DNA of 64,000 nucleotides, taken from assembly GCF_003063315.1 (NCBI RefSeq), contig NZ_NERV01000002.1, positions 1,178,001-1,242,000 of the forward strand, given 5' to 3'. This DNA comes from Limnohabitans sp. T6-5 (GTDB lineage: Bacteria > Pseudomonadota > Gammaproteobacteria > Burkholderiales > Burkholderiaceae_C). Positions 45,681 to 54,186 of this stretch are shown in pieces; positions within the stretch are counted from its first letter, which is position 1; each line of letters begins with the position of its first letter. The position numbers were made by a program, and so were the translations under genes. Under the pieces are notes generated by a model, which was not told the origin of the DNA, ran no database searches, and was given only the letters and a program-made list of their open reading frames with translations.

Positions 45681-45788
45681 GTAGGTCGGCGGTCGAAGTC
45701 CCCGACCAATGGTTGATTGACCAGCAAGGCCCCCATCGGCCACATGCGCATGACAAGCCAAAGTCGGACTCTGCGAGTGCCGACCTAC
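45681..45788. repeat. REP pair upstream of the AbrB-type gene
   Basis: A direct GGTC-type REP lies at 45681-45706 with one stem mismatch, and an inverted ACTC-type REP at 45763-45788. They occupy the space between the AbrB-type gene start and the aminotransferase stop. Confidence 0.85.
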
Positions 45789-45850
45789 GGAGCAGTGGCG
45801 GGATTGGCAGTGCAGCGGTAGCGCGGTCGCTGCGAGCTGCTGAGTCCCGC

Positions 45851-47185
45851 TCAGGCATGCCGACGGATGCTGTCGGCCACGGTTTGCACGATCTGATCAA
45901 TGTGTGAGTTCTCGACGATGTAGGGCGGGCAAATGACGATGTTCTCGCCCGCCGGTCGCACCCACACGCCATGATGGAAGCAGTCCATGAAGATGTCATA
46001 AGCCCGCTTGCCGGGCGAGCCTGCGATGCTGGACAACTCCACCGCACCGGCCAGGCCCAGCGTCCGGATGCCGATCACATTGGGCAAACCCTTCAAGGCG
46101 CTGTGCATGGCGTCACCCAGCACGCGGCCTTGCTGGCCCGCGCGGGCAAACAGGTTTTCTTCTTTCATCAAGTCGAGCGTGGCAATGGCCGCTGCGCAAG
46201 CCACAGGATGGCCCGAATAGGTGTAACCGTGGAAGAACTCGATCGCGTGTTCGGGAGAGTTGGCGTTCATCATCGCGTCGTAGATGAAGTCGCGGCAGAT
46301 CACGCCGCCCAGCGGGATGACGCCGTTGGTCACCGCCTTGGCAAAGTTGAGCATGTCGGGCACCACGCCGTAGTAGTCGGCACCAAAGTTCACGCCCAAG
46401 CGGCCAAAGCCGGTGATGACCTCGTCAAAAATCAGCAAGATGCCATGTTTGTCGCAAATCTCACGCAAGCGCTTCACATAGCCCTTGGGTGGGATGTACC
46501 AGCCTGCGCTGCCCGCAATCGGCTCCACGATCACAGCCGCGATGTTGCTTGGGTCGTGCAAGACCAAAATGCGGTTTTCCAGTTCCAGCAGCGGGTCTTC
46601 CGCCCACACGGGCTCCTCATGGTGGATGTAGGGGTGGTTCACCGGGTCGTGGATGAAGCGCATGTGGTCCACACGCGGCAAAAGCTGCGCACCGTAGACC
46701 TTGCGGTTGGCAGGCAGGCCGCCCACGCTCATGCCGCCGAAGTTCACGCCGTGGTAACCCTTTTCGCGGCCAATGAAGACGTTGCGGTGGCCTTCGCCCC
46801 GAGCGCGGTGGTAGGCCAGTGCCACTTTCAGGGCAGTGTCGGCCGCTTCCGAGCCCGAGTTGCAAAACAGCACCTTGTTCAGATCGCCGGGCGCCATGGC
46901 CGCAATCATCTCGGCGGCCTTGAAAGCCTTGTCGTTGCTGGCCTGAAAAGCCGTGGCGTAGTCCAGCGTGTCCAGTTGCTTTTTGATGGCTTCATTGATC
47001 GGGCGGCGGTTGTGCCCCGCGCCCACGCACCAGAGGCTGGAGATGCCATCGATCACCTTTTTGCCATCATGGGTGGTGAAGTGCATGCCTTCTGCGCCCA
47101 CGAACACACGCGGATCTTGGCGGAAAGTACGGTTGGGGGTGAAGGGCAACCACTGGTTGTCCATGTTCAGGTCGGTATGGGCCAC
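45851..47185 (-). CDS. Class III omega-amino acid:pyruvate aminotransferase
   Basis: A 444-residue PLP enzyme very like beta-alanine:pyruvate transaminases: SSLWCVGAGHNRRPI, the phosphate loop CNSGSEAADTALK, DEVITGFGR and PLP lysine K283 (NFAKAVTNGVIPLG). It transfers an amino group from omega-amino acids or amines to pyruvate. Class III fold and length are typical. It is divergent from purU with 160 bases between. Confidence 0.92.
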   Translation of the reverse strand: MAHTDLNMDNQWLPFTPNRTFRQDPRVFVGAEGMHFTTHDGKKVIDGISSLWCVGAGHNRRPINEAIKKQLDTLDYATAFQASNDKAFKAAEMIAAMAPGDLNKVLFCNSGSEAADTALKVALAYHRARGEGHRNVFIGREKGYHGVNFGGMSVGGLPANRKVYGAQLLPRVDHMRFIHDPVNHPYIHHEEPVWAEDPLLELENRILVLHDPSNIAAVIVEPIAGSAGWYIPPKGYVKRLREICDKHGILLIFDEVITGFGRLGVNFGADYYGVVPDMLNFAKAVTNGVIPLGGVICRDFIYDAMMNANSPEHAIEFFHGYTYSGHPVACAAAIATLDLMKEENLFARAGQQGRVLGDAMHSALKGLPNVIGIRTLGLAGAVELSSIAGSPGKRAYDIFMDCFHHGVWVRPAGENIVICPPYIVENSHIDQIVQTVADSIRRHA

Positions 47186-47345
47186 GTCAAAAACTCCTTG
47201 AGTTGCATGCAGCCTGCCAGTTTAAGCCGGGCAACGACGGGCTTGCGCCCGAAAGCGACACGGGCATGCGCTTATCTACAATACGCCGTCCTGAACCCCA
47301 TGCATCCAGCCGGGGCAGGGACACCGTGAAACACCGTATTGCTCC

Positions 47346-48194
47346 ATGACCACGACCTACATCCTGACCCTCTCTTGCCCTGACCGCACCGGCATCGTGC
47401 ATGCCGTATCGGGTTTCCTGCTGGAGCGTGGCGGCAACATTGAAGAAGCGGCGCAGTACAACGACCACGACACCGGCCTGTTTTTCATGCGGGTGCAGTT
47501 TGCGTGTGAGCAAGTTGACGGCGATAGCCTGAATGCCCAGTGGGGTGAGTTTGCCCAGACTTTTGAGATGAAGTGGGACCTGCACGCCACCACCCAGCCC
47601 ATGCGCACCGTGCTCTTGGTCAGCAAAGAAGGCCACTGCCTGAACGACCTGCTGTTCCGCTGGAAGAGTGGCCTGCTGCCGCTCGATATCCGCGCCATCG
47701 TGAGCAACCACCGCGAGTTCTACCAACTGGCGGCCAGCTACAACGTGCCGTTTCACCACATCCCGGTGACCAAAGACAACAAGGCGCAGGCCGAAGCCAA
47801 ACAGTACGAAATCATCCAGGCCGAAGGCGCCGAGCTGGTGGTACTGGCGCGCTACATGCAGATCCTCTCTGACGACTTGTGCCGCAAATTGGCCGGTCGG
47901 GCCATCAACATCCACCACAGCTTTTTGCCCAGCTTCAAAGGGGCCAAGCCTTATTACCAGGCGCACGACCGGGGCGTGAAGCTGATCGGTGCCACCGCGC
48001 ACTATGTGACGGCTGACCTGGACGAAGGCCCGATCATCGAGCAGGACGTGGCCCGCGTGGACCACAGCAAGACCGTGGAAGACCTGACCGCCCAGGGCCG
48101 CGACACCGAAAGCCAGGTGCTGGCCCGCGCCGTCAAGTGGCACAGCGAGCACCGGGTGCTGCTCAACGGCCACAAAACCGTGATCTTCAAATAA
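47346..48194 (+). CDS. purU: Formyltetrahydrofolate deformylase
   Basis: A 282-residue PurU: N-terminal ACT domain (YILTLSCPDRTGIVHAVSGF), then the formyltransferase-fold catalytic domain with VSNHREF, VLARYMQILSD, INIHHSFLPSFKGA and THYVTADLDEGPIIEQD-type blocks carrying the Asn-His-Asp site. It hydrolyses 10-formyl-THF to formate and THF, balancing one-carbon pools. This could connect with methanol/formaldehyde metabolism in the PQQ cluster, though the two loci are far apart. Confidence 0.95.
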   Translation: MTTTYILTLSCPDRTGIVHAVSGFLLERGGNIEEAAQYNDHDTGLFFMRVQFACEQVDGDSLNAQWGEFAQTFEMKWDLHATTQPMRTVLLVSKEGHCLNDLLFRWKSGLLPLDIRAIVSNHREFYQLAASYNVPFHHIPVTKDNKAQAEAKQYEIIQAEGAELVVLARYMQILSDDLCRKLAGRAINIHHSFLPSFKGAKPYYQAHDRGVKLIGATAHYVTADLDEGPIIEQDVARVDHSKTVEDLTAQGRDTESQVLARAVKWHSEHRVLLNGHKTVIFK

Positions 48195-48204
48195 ATAACC
48201 TTGA

Positions 48205-48228
48205 GGGACAGATCTTTAGCTCTGTCCC
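48205..48228. terminator. Hairpin between purU and the LysR gene
   Basis: GGGACAGA and its complement TCTGTCCC flank an eight-base loop just after the purU stop. The stem is strong, but no uridine tract follows, so it is either a poor intrinsic terminator, an mRNA-stabilising hairpin, or a protein-binding site for the downstream LysR regulator. Confidence 0.45.
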
Positions 48229-48241
48229 CAACTGATTAACC

Positions 48242-49117
48242 ATGTCCGCCACCTCACGCATCCCGCCCATCCAGTGCCTGCTGACCTTTGAAGCCTTGGC
48301 GCGCTTGCGCAGTGTCACGCAAGCGGCTGAAGAGTTGTGCGTGACGCCCAGCGCCGTGAGTCACCGCGTCAAACAACTTGAACAAATCATCGGCACCAAG
48401 CTGTTTGGCCGTGCGGATTTTTCGCTGACGACAGAAGGCATTGAATACCTGGCCCATGTGCGCGAGGGCCTGGTGTCCTTGCAGCGCTTTCCCAGCGCCA
48501 GCAACACGCCCGGGCGCCGCAAGCTGCGCCTGGCGGTCACCCCGACTTTTGCACGCTCAGTGCTGATGCCGCGCCTCAAGCATTTCCTGGACGCCTACCC
48601 CGAGATCGACATCACCCTGCAAGTGAGCATTCCCTTGCTCGACGTGGTGGCCGAAGATGCAGACCTGACCGTGCGCTTTGGTACCGGGCGCTATTCGGAT
48701 GTGGAGCACGTCTGCCTGGCCAAGGATGAAGTCACGCCGCTGGCATCACCCGCCTGGTTGCGCGAAAACGGCCCCTTTACCAGCGTAGAGGACCTGCTGG
48801 GCCAACCCCTGCTGCGCAGCCCGCTGGAGCCCTGGCGCACCTGGTTTGCTGCCCACGACCTGGATTGGCCCGAACCCATCGACGGCTCGTCTTTCAACGA
48901 CATCGGCCTGATGTGCGACGCCGCCGCCCAAGGCCTGGGCATCGGCCTGATCCGCACCAAGCTGGGCGCACCTTGGCTGGAAAACGGGCAACTCGTGCGG
49001 CTGTTTGACCGCAGCGTACCCAGCCCCCACGCCCATTACCTGTGCTGGCGCACCGGCACCATGGAACGCTGGGAATGCGCCACCTTTGCCGACTGGCTCA
49101 AAAGCGTGCTGGCTTGA
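48242..49117 (+). CDS. LysR-family regulator, GcvA-like
   Basis: A 291-residue regulator: winged helix at the N-terminus (LTFEALARLRSVTQAAEEL; VTPSAVSHRVKQLEQ) and a LysR effector domain (RKLRLAVTPTFARSVLMPRL). The VSHRVKQLE pattern and PPIQCLLTFEALAR opening match the GcvA subgroup that often controls amino-acid or one-carbon genes. It follows purU on the same strand. Target genes unknown; purU or the divergent aminotransferase are possible. Confidence 0.9.
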   Translation: MSATSRIPPIQCLLTFEALARLRSVTQAAEELCVTPSAVSHRVKQLEQIIGTKLFGRADFSLTTEGIEYLAHVREGLVSLQRFPSASNTPGRRKLRLAVTPTFARSVLMPRLKHFLDAYPEIDITLQVSIPLLDVVAEDADLTVRFGTGRYSDVEHVCLAKDEVTPLASPAWLRENGPFTSVEDLLGQPLLRSPLEPWRTWFAAHDLDWPEPIDGSSFNDIGLMCDAAAQGLGIGLIRTKLGAPWLENGQLVRLFDRSVPSPHAHYLCWRTGTMERWECATFADWLKSVLA

Positions 49118-49129
49118 TTGGCCCAAGAT

Positions 49130-49154
49130 GTCGGGGCTGAAGCCGCCGACCTAC
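49130..49154 (-). repeat. Single REP downstream of the LysR gene
   Basis: One inverted GGCT/AGCC-type REP, complete with GTAG, lies 13 bases after the LysR stop. Confidence 0.85.
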
Positions 49155-49279
49155 AAAGTCATCCCCCTTTCAACGCTGATGTTGTGATGGCTAAATTCAC
49201 ACGCTCATCAAAGATTCTTCAGCCCCACGCACCGGGCTTGCGCTTACAGTTGGACATCACTTTCTAGGCCTTGATTGCC

Positions 49280-50788
49280 ATGAGCGCCAATACCCCCGCA
49301 GAAACCAACGAACTGACCGCCACCGAACGTGCCGAGCGCCAACGCGCTGTGGTGCAGGCTTTGGGCCGGGTGCTGACAGCTGACGCGATTTTGTACACCC
49401 CTGAAGACACCACGCCCTACGAGTGCGACGGTTTGACCGCCTACCGCGAGCGCCCCTTGGTGGTGGCGCTGCCCGAGACCGAAGCGCAAGTGCAAGCCGT
49501 GCTGCGGGCCTGCCACGCCCTGCAAGTGCCCGTGGTGGCACGCGGCGCGGGCACCGGCCTGTCGGGCGGGGCCATGCCGCACCGCATGGGCGTGACGCTG
49601 TCGATGGCGCGCTTCAACCAAATCAAAACCGTTGACCCGGTCAGCCGCACGGCCGTGGTGCAGTGCGGGGTGCGCAACCTGGCCATCAGCGAAGCGGCTG
49701 CGCCTTATGGTTTGTATTACGCGCCGGACCCATCCAGCCAGATCGCCTGCACGATTGGGGGCAACGTGGCCGAAAACTCAGGCGGCGTGCACTGCCTCAA
49801 ATACGGCCTCACCGTGCACAACGTGCTCAAGGTCAAAGGCTTCACCATCGAAGGCGACCCGATCGAGTTTGGCAGCGACGCGCTGGACACTTCCGGCTAC
49901 GACCTGCTGGCCGTGCTGGTGGGCAGTGAAGGCATGCTGGCCGTGACCACCGAAGTGACCGTCAAGCTGGTGCCCAAACCGCAACTGGCGCGCTGCATCA
50001 TGGCCAGCTTTGACGACGTGCGCAAAGCAGGCGACGCGGTGGCGGCCGTGATTGCGGCCGGCATCATCCCGGCGGGGCTGGAGATGATGGACGGCCCCAT
50101 GACGATTGCCGTGGAAGACTTTGTGCATGCCGACTACGACCTGAGCGCGGCGGCGATTTTGCTTTGCGAAAGCGACGGCACTCCCGAAGAGGTCGAAGAA
50201 GAAATTGGCCGCATGAGCGAGGTGCTGCGGGGCTGCGGGGCCACGGCCATCACCGTGAGCCGCGACGAAGCCCAGCGCATGAAATTCTGGAGTGGCCGCA
50301 AAAACGCCTTCCCGGCGTCGGGCCGCATCAGCCCCGACTACATGTGCATGGACTCGACCATCCCGCGCAAGCGCTTGGCTGACATCCTGCAAGCCATCTC
50401 CGAGATGGAAACCAAATACGCCCTGCGCTGCCTGAACGTGTTCCACGCGGGCGACGGCAACCTGCACCCGCTGATCCTGTTCGATGCGAACGACGCAGAC
50501 CAGCTGCGCCGCTGCGAACTGTTTGGTGCCGAGATTCTGGAAACCAGCGTGGCCATGGGCGGCACCGTAACTGGCGAACACGGCGTGGGCATCGAGAAAG
50601 TCAACAGCATGTGCGTGCAGTTCAGCGCGGAAGAAAACGAGCAGATGTTCGCCGTCAAACGCGCTTTTGACCGCCAAGGCCTTTTGAACCCCGGCAAGGT
50701 CATCCCGACGCTGAACCGCTGCGCCGAATACGGCAAGATGCTGGTGCGGGCGGGGGCGATCAAACACCCGGATTTGCCGCGGTTTTGA
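49280..50788 (+). CDS. glcD: Glycolate oxidase FAD-binding subunit GlcD
   Basis: A 502-residue FAD-linked oxidase: PCMH FAD domain (RPLVVALPETEAQVQAVL; GAGTGLSGGAMP; TIGGNVAENSGGVHCLKYG) and the C-terminal cap with HAGDGNLHP and TGEHGVGIEKVNSMC. The end (LLNPGKVIPTLNRCAEYGKM) matches GlcD closely. It oxidises glycolate to glyoxylate with GlcE and GlcF. Those partner genes are absent here, though they commonly follow; instead a REP pair and a RAYT gene follow. ATG 49280 suits the family N-terminus. D-lactate dehydrogenase is a less likely alternative. Confidence 0.9.
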   Translation: MSANTPAETNELTATERAERQRAVVQALGRVLTADAILYTPEDTTPYECDGLTAYRERPLVVALPETEAQVQAVLRACHALQVPVVARGAGTGLSGGAMPHRMGVTLSMARFNQIKTVDPVSRTAVVQCGVRNLAISEAAAPYGLYYAPDPSSQIACTIGGNVAENSGGVHCLKYGLTVHNVLKVKGFTIEGDPIEFGSDALDTSGYDLLAVLVGSEGMLAVTTEVTVKLVPKPQLARCIMASFDDVRKAGDAVAAVIAAGIIPAGLEMMDGPMTIAVEDFVHADYDLSAAAILLCESDGTPEEVEEEIGRMSEVLRGCGATAITVSRDEAQRMKFWSGRKNAFPASGRISPDYMCMDSTIPRKRLADILQAISEMETKYALRCLNVFHAGDGNLHPLILFDANDADQLRRCELFGAEILETSVAMGGTVTGEHGVGIEKVNSMCVQFSAEENEQMFAVKRAFDRQGLLNPGKVIPTLNRCAEYGKMLVRAGAIKHPDLPRF

Positions 50789-50801
50789 ACTGTTGGTTTT
50801 T

Positions 50802-50871
50802 GTAGGTCGGCGGCTTTAGCCCCGACATGATGAACCACTCGCACTTGTCGGGGCTAAAGCCGCCGACCTAC
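50802..50871. repeat. Inverted REP pair at the 3' side of the RAYT gene
   Basis: A direct REP at 50802-50826 and an inverted copy at 50847-50871 share inner stem GGCT/AGCC with a TT loop, and are perfect complements of one another apart from the spacer. They end six bases before the stop codon of the transposase gene. Confidence 0.92.
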
Positions 50872-50877
50872 AACGCT

Positions 50878-51378
50878 TCACTCTCTGACGCCAGGCAACA
50901 CGCCGGGGGCCGTGCCCCAATCAGCAGGGTAAATGCCGTTCTTCACATACCGGTGAAAAGTGCTGTGCGGCCAATCACCGACCTGCGGCACAAGCCCATG
51001 CTTGACCGGGTTGAAATGGATGTAATGCGTGTGCTGCTCCACATCCCGTTCGCCGCGCAATGAGTATTCCAAAAATCGGGATTGCCATAAGGTCTGAACG
51101 CCATTGCGCCCACGCAAGCGATGCACAACGCCTTGCTTGATCAGCATCCAGCGGGTCGAAAAATCGGCGTCATCGCCAGGCAAACGCCAGATGCAATGCA
51201 GGTGATCGGGCATGACCACCATCGCCAGGGTTTCAAATGGGCGTTGAGCACGCACAAGCCGCATCACATCACCCAAGGCAGTCACCGCCCCCGCCTCTCG
51301 CAGCCACGGTGCACGCTGATGGGTCACGACCGTGAAAAAGTATGTGCCCCCCGGGATGTTCGATCGGCGGTATTGCAT
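50878..51378 (-). CDS. REP-associated tyrosine transposase (RAYT, Y1/HUH family)
   Basis: A 166-residue Y1 transposase-like protein. The fold opens with YRRSNIPGGTYFFTVVTHQR; the HUH metal motif is H59-L60-H61 (VVMPDHLHCIW) and the nucleophile is Y119 within HTHYIHFNPVKHGLV. These are the diagnostic residues of TnpA-REP proteins, which bind and cut REP DNA as single strands. The ATG at 51378 has GGGGAG upstream and begins where the domain begins. Inverted REP pairs flank the gene on both sides (50802-50871 and 51457-51526), the arrangement called a REPtron. All parts look intact, so activity is possible. Confidence 0.94.
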   Translation of the reverse strand: MQYRRSNIPGGTYFFTVVTHQRAPWLREAGAVTALGDVMRLVRAQRPFETLAMVVMPDHLHCIWRLPGDDADFSTRWMLIKQGVVHRLRGRNGVQTLWQSRFLEYSLRGERDVEQHTHYIHFNPVKHGLVPQVGDWPHSTFHRYVKNGIYPADWGTAPGVLPGVRE

Positions 51379-51456
51379 AACGTTCTCCCCCCTCTTTTGC
51401 AAGGATTGAGCCACTCTTTTTATGAGCCATCAAGTATTCTTTTTTACAAAGCATTT

Positions 51457-51526
51457 GCAGGTCGGCGGCTTCAGCCCCGACACATGCATGCGGTCCACCA
51501 TGTCGGGGCTGAAGCCACCGACCTAC
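51457..51526. repeat. Inverted REP pair at the 5' side of the RAYT gene
   Basis: A direct REP at 51457-51481 (GCAG instead of GTAG) and an inverted REP at 51502-51526, both GGCT/AGCC type with TC loop. Together with the pair at 50802-50871 they bracket the transposase gene. Confidence 0.92.
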
Positions 51527-51543
51527 AAAATTCATCAAAACCC

Positions 51544-51578
51544 AACTGGTTGCGCACGCAACCAGTTTTATTTACAAT
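51544..51578 (+). promoter_or_regulatory. MarR-type operator overlapping a promoter
   Basis: A palindrome with 11-base arms (AACTGGTTGCG and its complement) and a two-base centre lies at 51544-51567. Inside it TTGCGC (51550-51555) is 17 bases from TACAAT (51573-51578), a reasonable -35/-10 pair. Transcription would start about 15 bases before the marR-type start codon at 51601. Repression by the encoded MarR protein is the simplest reading. Confidence 0.78.
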
Positions 51579-51600
51579 CCGGCCAAAACCCATTTGGCCC

Positions 51601-52071
51601 ATGACCACACCCTCCAAACCGCCCAGCGCTGGCACACCCGCCGTGCCACTCGACCGTACGCTGACCTACCGCCTGCACCAGCTGCACAAGCTGACCGACA
51701 TGGACAGCCAGTCGGTCTATCCGGAGCGCACGGGCCTGTCGATGAGCGACGGGCGGTGCCTGACGACGATTGGCACTTTTGAGCCTTTGTCGGTCAAGGA
51801 GTTGGCCGACAAAGCCAACCTGAACAAGGGCCAAGCCAGCCGCGCTGCGCAGGCGCTGGTCGATCAGGGCTTGGTGCTCAAAGCCGACCACCCGGGCGAT
51901 GGCCGGGGCGTGGTGCTGACGCTGACGCCTGCCGGGCGCGAAGTGTTTGAGCGCGCCATGGCCATGGTCCACCAACGCAATCAGGACATTTTTGGCTGCC
52001 TGACCGACAAGGAACAGGCCACATTGAGCGCACTGTTCGACCGATTGATATCGCACGTACGTCCCCGCTGA
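51601..52071 (+). CDS. MarR-family transcriptional regulator
   Basis: A 156-residue regulator: dimerisation helices flanking a winged helix (LSVKELADKANLNKGQASRAAQALVDQGLV; the basic wing DHPGDGRGVVLTLT). It heads a run of genes for an aromatic hydroxylase and ring-cleavage product hydrolysis. The palindrome 34 bases upstream is the probable operator. The ligand is likely an aromatic acid or CoA ester of the pathway. Confidence 0.92.
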   Translation: MTTPSKPPSAGTPAVPLDRTLTYRLHQLHKLTDMDSQSVYPERTGLSMSDGRCLTTIGTFEPLSVKELADKANLNKGQASRAAQALVDQGLVLKADHPGDGRGVVLTLTPAGREVFERAMAMVHQRNQDIFGCLTDKEQATLSALFDRLISHVRPR

Positions 52072-52092
52072 ACATCACACAACGACCATCCC

Positions 52093-53784
52093 ATGCACAA
52101 CCCCACCACCGAAGCCCGCCCTTCGATTTATTACCAGTACGAAGTCTTCAAACCTTGGCTGGCATCAGCTCACCCCAAACAAGACCGCAAGAAGGTTGTG
52201 ATCGTCGGCGCAGGCCCTGCAGGCATGGTCACGGCGCTGGAGCTGGCCCGCCACGGCGTGCCCAGCGTGGTGCTGTCGGCCGAGCTGCAGTTCTCGCAAG
52301 GCAGCAGGGCGATTTGCTTCACCCGCCGCTCGATGGAAATCTTGCAGCAAGTGGGCGTGGCCGACCGCATGACCGCAGGCGGTTTGCCCTGGCGCTTTGG
52401 CAACTCGTTTTACCGGGGCCAGCGCGTGTTCCGCATGGAAGCGCCACACGATGCCGATGACCGCTTTTTCCCGATCATCAACGTGCAGCAGCAGTTCATG
52501 GAGGAGTACCTGCACGACGCGTGCAAAGCCAACCCGCTGATCGACTTCCGCTGGGGCAACAAGGTCAACGCCGTGGAACAGAAAGACGGCTACGCCCTGC
52601 TCGAAGTCGACACGCCAGAAGGGCCGTATGCACTCGAAAGCGGCTGGGTCGTGGCCGCTGACGGGGGCCGCTCAGGCATCCGCACCGCCATGAACCTGCA
52701 AATGGAAGGCGCGTCTTACGAAGGCTTTTTCGTGATCGCTGACATCAAGATTGATCTGCCCTTCCCCACCGAGCGCCTGGCCTTTTTTGACCCCGACTGG
52801 AACCCCGGCAACACCATCTTGATGCACCGCGAGCCCAACGGCATCTGGCGGGTGGACTACCAGCTGCCCCCGGGCGAAACACCCGAAGAAGCGCTACGCC
52901 CCGAATCGCTCAAGACCCGCATCGACGCACAACTGGCCATGATCGGCCACGCAGGGCTCAAGTGGGAGATGGACTGGTCTTCGGTCTACTCGGCACGCAC
53001 GCTCACGCTGCCCGACTTTGTGCACGGCAGCGTGATCTTCACCGGTGACGCGGCGCACCTGCTGCCCATTTTTGGCGTGCGCGGGGCCAACACGGCTTTT
53101 CAAGATGCGCAGTCTCTGGGCTGGCATCTGGCTTTTGTGGTCAAAGGTCTGGCGGGTCACAAGCTGCTGGCCAACCACAGCACCGAGCGCGTGGGCGCGG
53201 CCCGCGAGATCATCACCGAGGCGGGCAAAAGCACCCGTTTCATGGCACCGCCCAGCCCCGGCTTTCGCTTGCTGCGCGATGCGGTGCTGTCGCTCTCGCT
53301 CACCCAAGAATTTGTGCGCCCGCTCTACCACTGGCGCACCTCGCGTCCGCACGAGTACACCCACTCCATGCTCAACAGCATGGGCGACGACAACGGCTTA
53401 TTCAAGACCGGCCCGGCGCACGGCGCGCCCCCGCAAAACGTGCGCCTGGGCGCGAACGACTTTTTGCTCGACCACCTGGGCGGCGGCTTTGACCTGCTGT
53501 ACTTCACCGACACGGATTTGCCTGAAGCATTGCAAGAGGTGATCAGCACAGCGCGTGCAACAGGCATGCCCTTGAACGTGACCGCCATCGGTGCGGCCCA
53601 GTCTGTAGCGGGTGCCGACCAGTACCTGCCCGACGCCGACGGCCACCTGCGTGAGCGTTATGGTGTGGCCGCCAACGGTGGCGCGTATTTGTTGCGCCCA
53701 GACCAGCACATTTGTGCGCGTTGGATCACACTGGATGCCACGCGCCTGCAAGCCGCTCTGACGACCGCGCTGCCACACTTTTGA
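52093..53784 (+). CDS. FAD-dependent aromatic monooxygenase (MhpA-like)
   Basis: A 563-residue class A flavoprotein hydroxylase: dinucleotide motif near residue 35 (VVIVGAGPAGMVTALELARH), the DG region (VVAADGGRSGIRTAM), and the second FAD motif (FTGDAAHLLPIFGVRGANTAFQDA). The long C-terminal part resembles the thioredoxin-like domain of phenol hydroxylase/MhpA types. It hydroxylates an aromatic ring using NAD(P)H and oxygen. Start ATG 52093 is 21 bases after the marR stop. The substrate is probably a hydroxylated phenylacetate or phenylpropionate, given fahA in the same run; this is inferred. Confidence 0.88.
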   Translation: MHNPTTEARPSIYYQYEVFKPWLASAHPKQDRKKVVIVGAGPAGMVTALELARHGVPSVVLSAELQFSQGSRAICFTRRSMEILQQVGVADRMTAGGLPWRFGNSFYRGQRVFRMEAPHDADDRFFPIINVQQQFMEEYLHDACKANPLIDFRWGNKVNAVEQKDGYALLEVDTPEGPYALESGWVVAADGGRSGIRTAMNLQMEGASYEGFFVIADIKIDLPFPTERLAFFDPDWNPGNTILMHREPNGIWRVDYQLPPGETPEEALRPESLKTRIDAQLAMIGHAGLKWEMDWSSVYSARTLTLPDFVHGSVIFTGDAAHLLPIFGVRGANTAFQDAQSLGWHLAFVVKGLAGHKLLANHSTERVGAAREIITEAGKSTRFMAPPSPGFRLLRDAVLSLSLTQEFVRPLYHWRTSRPHEYTHSMLNSMGDDNGLFKTGPAHGAPPQNVRLGANDFLLDHLGGGFDLLYFTDTDLPEALQEVISTARATGMPLNVTAIGAAQSVAGADQYLPDADGHLRERYGVAANGGAYLLRPDQHICARWITLDATRLQAALTTALPHF

Positions 53785-53814
53785 TCAGGCCCGATGATGT
53801 TGGCATGGAATCCA

Positions 53815-53905
53815 CCCTGTAGGAGCGGCGCCCTCGCCGCGATCTGGCCTCGCAGACCACCACCCATCGCCCCGAGGGCGGGGCTCCCACATTGGCACAA
53901 AGGAC
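53815..53905. repeat. Second REP family (GTAGGAGC type), inverted pair
   Basis: GTAGGAGCGGCGCCCTCGCC-type hairpin at about 53818-53842, followed by the inverted GTGGGAGCCCCGCCCTCGGGG-type hairpin at about 53868-53895 (each written here only in part). This pair belongs to the family that forms an array at 56063-56390. It lies between the monooxygenase gene and the DUF2783 gene. Confidence 0.78.
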
Positions 53906-53972
53906 AGAACGTGATCCCCAAAAAATGCCTTGAACGTCAAACCTCACAGGGCCAGATCCTTGAAGAACAACC

Positions 53973-54161
53973 ATGACCAACACACAACTCACCATCGGCG
54001 GCCTTGAAACCGTCTACGACGCCCTCGCCACAGCCATTGACCAAGCAGGCGCAGACAAGGCACAGTTGTTCCTCGTCAAGCTCGCCTTGCTGAACGCCAA
54101 CGCCCTGGCCGACGAAAACCTGTTCCAGCAGCTGATCACCGCTGCCCTGCAAGACCTCTGA
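53973..54161 (+). CDS. DUF2783 small protein
   Basis: A 62-residue helical protein, GGLETVYDALATAIDQAG, with the DUF2783 pattern (KAQLFLVKLALLNANAL). Such proteins are found next to FAD-dependent aromatic hydroxylases, so a helper role is likely. It stands 25 bases ahead of the VOC gene. Function unknown. Confidence 0.75.
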   Translation: MTNTQLTIGGLETVYDALATAIDQAGADKAQLFLVKLALLNANALADENLFQQLITAALQDL

Positions 54162-54186
54162 CCCCCTCACTTCCAAGGAGACTCCC

